Assembly: GCA_910586225.1 (NCBI GenBank)
Contig: CAJUIL010000019.1
Span: forward strand, 1 to 64,000
Origin: an uncultured Eubacterium sp.
GTDB taxonomy: Bacteria; Bacillota; Clostridia; Lachnospirales; Lachnospiraceae
DNA length: 64,000 nucleotides
Direction: 5' to 3'
Shown here: one piece after another, positions 60,370 through 64,000 of the stretch
Layout: the number at the start of each line of letters is the position of its first letter
Position numbering within the stretch: position 1 is the stretch's first letter
Position numbers and translations under genes: made by a program
Notes under the pieces: model-generated
The model's input: only the letters and a program-made list of their open reading frames with translations
Told to the model about the DNA's origin: nothing
Database searches by the model: none

Positions 60370-61329
60370 ATGGACGAAAGCAGGAAAGAAGAACAGAGTA
60401 TTTCTATCAACGATGTAGAATATCTTCCGGTGACCAGAGGTATCAAGGAAAGTATGCGGGTGCAGAAAACCGAATATATCCGCCAGCAGATGCGCAAACG
60501 CCAGGAACGGGAGGACGCATTGATGGCACAGCTGCTGGAAGAGCAGCGGGTTATCGACGGACTGCAGAAACGGATAGACGAAAATCTGGAACAGACCGAG
60601 GAATCAGGCAAATATAATAAAGAATTTAAGGAAAGCATGAATGCACAGATTTATGCCCTGCACGGGATTTCTGAGGATAAGCTGCAAGGTATGAGGGAAT
60701 ATAAGAATGCCTATTATCAGGGCAGCGCGTTTTCGCTGTTTCTGCTGTCTGCGGCGCTGATCCTTTTATGTGGCGCGCTGCATGGATTTCAATCGGAGAT
60801 CTGTGTATTTATGCTTGCATATACCGGGATCGAGGGCGCGCTTTTGATGCAGGGAGAAAAGCGTGCGAAAATGTTGGACTGGCTGTGCCGGGTGCTTTAT
60901 TTTCTGATGTTTCCGGTGATGATGGTGATGTTTGTCTGCTATGAGCTGGGGTTTGCGGAGTATGAAAAGCTTTTGCCGTACGCGACGGTGGCAGGGCTTC
61001 TGGTATTGGTGCTTGCGACGGTTTCTTTTTTCCTGTACAGCCCGTACCGGGGTGTGAAGAAAAACGTGCGGGAGGCGAAAAACCATATTGAGGATATCGA
61101 AAAGACCGCACGCAGGCAGGTTCGCAAAAATGAGAAGGCACGGATCAAGGAAGAAAAGAAAATCGACAGGCAGCTGAAAAAGGAGGATAAGAGGCAGGAA
61201 CGCCAGATACGCAGTATCGAACGGACAAGCAGCCTGCGGGCAATGCTGGATAAGGTCAGGAGCAAGACGTCGGACAGCGGCGCAAAGCAGCCAGATGGGA
61301 AACAGGAGGAGGGACAGGAATCTCTTTGA
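60370..61329 (+). CDS. Membrane protein of unknown function with coiled-coil ends
   Basis: This 319-residue protein has an N-terminal charged coiled coil (about 28-105; ESMRVQKTEYIRQQMRKRQE), four or so membrane segments (AFSLFLLSAALILLCGAL, VFMLAYTGIEGALLM, VLYFLMFPVMMVMFVCYEL, VAGLLVLVLATVSFFLYS; about 118-222) and a strongly basic helical tail (RRQVRKNEKARIKEEKKI). No family is recognised. It lies after spoIIID, but no promoter is clear, so co-transcription is possible. Confidence 0.7.
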   Translation: MDESRKEEQSISINDVEYLPVTRGIKESMRVQKTEYIRQQMRKRQEREDALMAQLLEEQRVIDGLQKRIDENLEQTEESGKYNKEFKESMNAQIYALHGISEDKLQGMREYKNAYYQGSAFSLFLLSAALILLCGALHGFQSEICVFMLAYTGIEGALLMQGEKRAKMLDWLCRVLYFLMFPVMMVMFVCYELGFAEYEKLLPYATVAGLLVLVLATVSFFLYSPYRGVKKNVREAKNHIEDIEKTARRQVRKNEKARIKEEKKIDRQLKKEDKRQERQIRSIERTSSLRAMLDKVRSKTSDSGAKQPDGKQEEGQESL

Positions 61330-61411
61330 AAAAAAGTTTTTTTGGTAAAATTACATAAAAATATTTTAGAAAATCTGTATATTTTAAACGAAAAATAAAT
61401 ATATTATAAAA

Positions 61412-61429
61412 AAGGGACATGAGTCCTTT
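61412..61429 (+). other. Small hairpin in the BMP leader
   Basis: aaggga.c and gtccttt can form a 7-bp stem around ATGA; the flanking DNA is AT-rich. Function uncertain. Confidence 0.25.
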
Positions 61430-61516
61430 GTGGATTTTGGGACATATGTCATTATAAGGTATAAGCCAGTTTTGATTTGCCTGGCGCATAATAAGATTCA
61501 AGGGAGGAAATTATTC

Positions 61517-62797
61517 ATGAAGAAAAGACTTTTAGCGATGCTGCTCGCAGGGATGATGGCATTTTCTATGACTGCGTGCGGTTCTGGCGGAGATGATGCG
61601 AAGAAGGATAACGCAACCTCGCAGGAAAGTAACGATGGCGAAGCAGCTGGCGACGACGCGAATGATGGAGAAACGGCTGACGGGGATTCCAAAGAGGACG
61701 GCGATAAAGAGCCGGCTTCAGATATGAATATTGCCATGATCACGGACTCTGGTGATATTACGGATCAGAGCTTTAACCAGACCACCTATGAGACGAGCAA
61801 GGCATGGGCTGAGCAGAACAATGTTCCGTTTACTTATTATAAACCGGACAGTGATTCCGACGAAGCGAGAGCTGCCAGTGTGGATCAGGCGGTTGCAGGC
61901 GGCGCAAATGTGCTGATGATGCCGGGCTATATGTTTGCAGCGGCAGTTGTTGCAAAAGCAGAGCTTTATCCAGATGTGAAATTTGTCGCATTAGACGTAG
62001 GCGCTGGCGATCTTCTGGAAAAAGGCGTGGGCGAAGGGTATGATTACAACCCAGACAATTACGATGTAAAAGAATATTATCATTCTGACAATGTATACTG
62101 CTGTACGTATCAGGAAGAGCTTTCTGGTTATATGGCAGGCTACGCGGCTGTAAAGCTTGGCTATAAGCATCTTGGATTCTTGGGCGGAATGTCTGTTCCG
62201 GCGGTTACCCGTTTTGGATACGGCTATCTGCAGGGTGCGGATGCGGCTGCACAGGAGCTTGGTATCGAAGGCGAGGTTGAGGCTGAATATGTATGCGGCG
62301 GACAGTTCTATGGTGACGCGGACATTACAGCTGCTATGGATACTTGGTATGGTACAAAGGGAGTAGAAGTTGTATTTGCCTGCGGCGGTGGTATTTTTAC
62401 TTCTGCAGTAGAAGCAGCGGTAAAAGCAGACGGCAAGGTAATCGGTGTTGACTCTGACCAGTCTCCGATCATTGACGCATCGAAAGAAGGCCTGACAGTT
62501 ACTTCTGCTATGAAGGGTCTTGCAACGACAGTAAATACAGTACTGACAGAGATCAAGGCTGGAAACTGGAGCAATTATGCAGGTAAGATTGAAAACCTCG
62601 GTATGGTTTCTGAAAATCCGGAAGAGAATTTCGTACAGCTTCCGATCGAAACAACACAGTGGGGCGAAGGCTTCACCGAGGATGATTACCGCGCGCTTGT
62701 AAAAGCAATGTACAACGGTGAAGTAAAAGTATCCAATGACATTAAAGCTTTCCCAAAGACAAAGATCAAAACAACAGATTACGGCAGTATCAAGTAA
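61517..62797 (+). CDS. BMP-family nucleoside-binding lipoprotein
   Basis: This 426-residue substrate-binding protein has a signal peptide with lipobox MTAC (MMAFSMTACGSGGDD), a Asp/Glu-rich linker and a Bmp/PnrA-like fold (NIAMITDSGDITDQSFNQTT, GYMFAAAVVAKAELYPDVKF, KVIGVDSDQSPIIDASKEGL). Such proteins bind purine nucleosides. ATG 61517 follows ggaggaa. It is the first gene of an ABC importer; the next gene is the ATPase. Confidence 0.92.
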   Translation: MKKRLLAMLLAGMMAFSMTACGSGGDDAKKDNATSQESNDGEAAGDDANDGETADGDSKEDGDKEPASDMNIAMITDSGDITDQSFNQTTYETSKAWAEQNNVPFTYYKPDSDSDEARAASVDQAVAGGANVLMMPGYMFAAAVVAKAELYPDVKFVALDVGAGDLLEKGVGEGYDYNPDNYDVKEYYHSDNVYCCTYQEELSGYMAGYAAVKLGYKHLGFLGGMSVPAVTRFGYGYLQGADAAAQELGIEGEVEAEYVCGGQFYGDADITAAMDTWYGTKGVEVVFACGGGIFTSAVEAAVKADGKVIGVDSDQSPIIDASKEGLTVTSAMKGLATTVNTVLTEIKAGNWSNYAGKIENLGMVSENPEENFVQLPIETTQWGEGFTEDDYRALVKAMYNGEVKVSNDIKAFPKTKIKTTDYGSIK

Positions 62798-62817
62798 ATA
62801 AAAAAGTTTTCAGTAAA

Positions 62818-62848
62818 GGGAGCGGGCTGTTCCGCTCCCTTAATTTTT
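62818..62848 (+). terminator. Partial terminator between binding protein and ATPase
   Basis: A perfect 8-bp stem gggagcgg/ccgctccc is followed by ttaattttt. Inside an operon it should lower expression of the ATPase relative to the binding protein. Confidence 0.8.
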
Positions 62849-62885
62849 ATAAAAAACGCGAAATACGAGAGGAGGTAAGTAAAGG

Positions 62886-64000
62886 ATGGCTGAGTATGCA
62901 ATCGAAATGTTGAATATCACAAAAAGATTTCCTGGTATCATTGCAAACGACAATATCACTTTACAATTAAAAAAAGGCGAGATCCACGCGCTGTTGGGGG
63001 AAAATGGTGCGGGAAAATCTACGCTGATGAGTGTGCTGTTCGGACTGTACCAGCCGGAAGAAGGCGAGATACGAAAGGATGGAAAAAAGGTCACGATCAA
63101 TGACCCAAACGATGCCAATGAGCTTGGTATCGGGATGGTGCATCAGCATTTCAAGCTCGTGGAATGCTTCAGTGTTCTGGACAACATCATACTTGGGGTA
63201 GAAACGACCAAAGGCGGCCTTCTGCAAAAGGACGAGGCGCGGAGAAAGGTTGTCGCGCTGTCTGAAAAATATGGATTGGCGGTTGATCCGGATGCGCTGA
63301 TTGAGGATATTACGGTAGGAATGCAGCAGCGTACGGAGATCTTAAAAATGCTTTACCGTGACAATGAGATCCTCATTTTTGATGAACCGACTGCAGTATT
63401 GACGCCGCAGGAGATCCAAGAGCTTTTAACGATCATGAAAAACCTGGCTGCTGAGGGGAAGAGCATTTTATTTATTACGCACAAGCTGGCGGAGATTATG
63501 CAGGCTGCGGATACGTGCAGCGTGATCCGAAAAGGAAAATATGTCGGTACGGTGCAGGTAAAGGATTCAACGCCAGAAAAGCTTTCTGCGATGATGGTTG
63601 GGCGCGACGTTAATTTTGTCGTAGAGAAAAAGCCGTCGCAGCCAAAAGAGGTCGTATTGGACATCCAAGGAATGACGGTAGCCTCCAAGCGTCATAAAAA
63701 TAATGCGGTCAACAATGTATCCCTGCAGGTACACAGAGGAGAGATCGTCTGTATTGCGGGGATCGACGGTAACGGGCAGACGGAGTTTGTCTATGGGCTG
63801 ACTGGTCTTGAGCCGCTGCAAAGCGGTACGATCACGATGAATGGCAAGGATATTACGCATATGCCGATACGAGGACGTCTGACCGGGGGCATGAGCCATA
63901 TTCCGGAGGACCGTCATAAGCATGGTATGGTGCTGGATTATTCCCTGGAAGATAATATCGTGCTGCAGCGGTATTTTGAACCGCAGTTTACGAACAAATT
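62886..64000 (+). CDS. Nucleoside ABC transporter ATP-binding protein (partial)
   Basis: The gene runs off the right edge; 371 codons are present of about 510 expected. The first ATPase domain has Walker A GENGAGKST, Q-loop MVHQHFKLVECFS, signature VGMQQRTEILKML and Walker B ILIFDEPTAVLTP; the second domain begins near residue 265 with GIDGNGQTE. It matches YufO-type ATPases that work with a BMP binding protein and two permeases, expected just beyond the edge. ATG 62886 follows ggaggtaagtaaagg. Confidence 0.93.
   Translation, partial: MAEYAIEMLNITKRFPGIIANDNITLQLKKGEIHALLGENGAGKSTLMSVLFGLYQPEEGEIRKDGKKVTINDPNDANELGIGMVHQHFKLVECFSVLDNIILGVETTKGGLLQKDEARRKVVALSEKYGLAVDPDALIEDITVGMQQRTEILKMLYRDNEILIFDEPTAVLTPQEIQELLTIMKNLAAEGKSILFITHKLAEIMQAADTCSVIRKGKYVGTVQVKDSTPEKLSAMMVGRDVNFVVEKKPSQPKEVVLDIQGMTVASKRHKNNAVNNVSLQVHRGEIVCIAGIDGNGQTEFVYGLTGLEPLQSGTITMNGKDITHMPIRGRLTGGMSHIPEDRHKHGMVLDYSLEDNIVLQRYFEPQFTNK

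Overview
The window looks like chromosomal DNA from an endospore-forming, low-to-moderate GC Firmicute, most likely a gut Lachnospiraceae (Clostridia). The evidence is a spoIIAA-spoIIAB-sigF operon, spoIIID and spoVG, a T-box on valS, an FMN riboswitch on the rib operon, class III fructose-1,6-bisphosphatase, paired glgC/glgD, DnaD/DnaI-type primosome loaders, and Shine-Dalgarno/sigma-A signals of Gram-positive type. Species cannot be fixed from the sequence alone. No rRNA, tRNA, CRISPR array, intact IS or prophage was seen.

Layout. 1-3.7 kb: a BlaI-type repressor and M56 (BlaR1-like) sensor pair, split by a 171-bp palindromic repeat. 3.7-7.5 kb: FMN-riboswitch-controlled riboflavin operon ribD-ribE-ribBA-ribH. 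7.5-13 kb: an iron-sulfur aldo/keto reductase (minus), fbp (plus) and an LtaS-like phosphoglycerol transferase (minus). 13-19 kb: a Pro/Gly-rich protein behind a long leader, a large anchored protein of unknown function, an alanine/sodium symporter, a variant HPr and a Lys/Ala-rich DUF6465-type protein. 19-24 kb (minus): murC, then dnaD-dnaI-prs, separated by a cluster of DnaA boxes. 24-28.5 kb: glgC-glgD, spoVG and an M23 peptidase.

28.5-36.5 kb is the accessory part. It holds a decayed glycosyltransferase-methyltransferase pseudogene, an Rpn/PD-(D/E)XK-like protein with a tetrapeptide repeat tract, an MqsR-like toxin with an MqsA/Panacea-type antitoxin, and a second BlaI/M56 pair with a different operator and sensor domain. 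36.8-47 kb: a chemoreceptor, T-box-valS, fapA, a small acidic protein, a zinc-ribbon TPR protein and the spoIIA operon. 47-58 kb: sugar uptake, with rbsRKDACB (LacI-type control) and treR/treP-treA (divergent, four TreR operators). 58-64 kb: NfeD-like/flotillin, spoIIID, a membrane protein of unknown role, and the start of a BMP-type nucleoside ABC transporter that runs off the right edge.

The best candidates for something undescribed are: the Panacea-type toxin-antitoxin pair (31.5-33.1 kb); the HPr variant lacking Arg17; the spoIIID sigma-E promoter built into the upstream terminator; the DnaA-box cluster at the dnaD-dnaI-prs promoter; the operator that doubles as a terminator at 33.2 kb; and the palindromic element at 570-740. 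All functional statements rest on reading motifs by eye; no database search was run.
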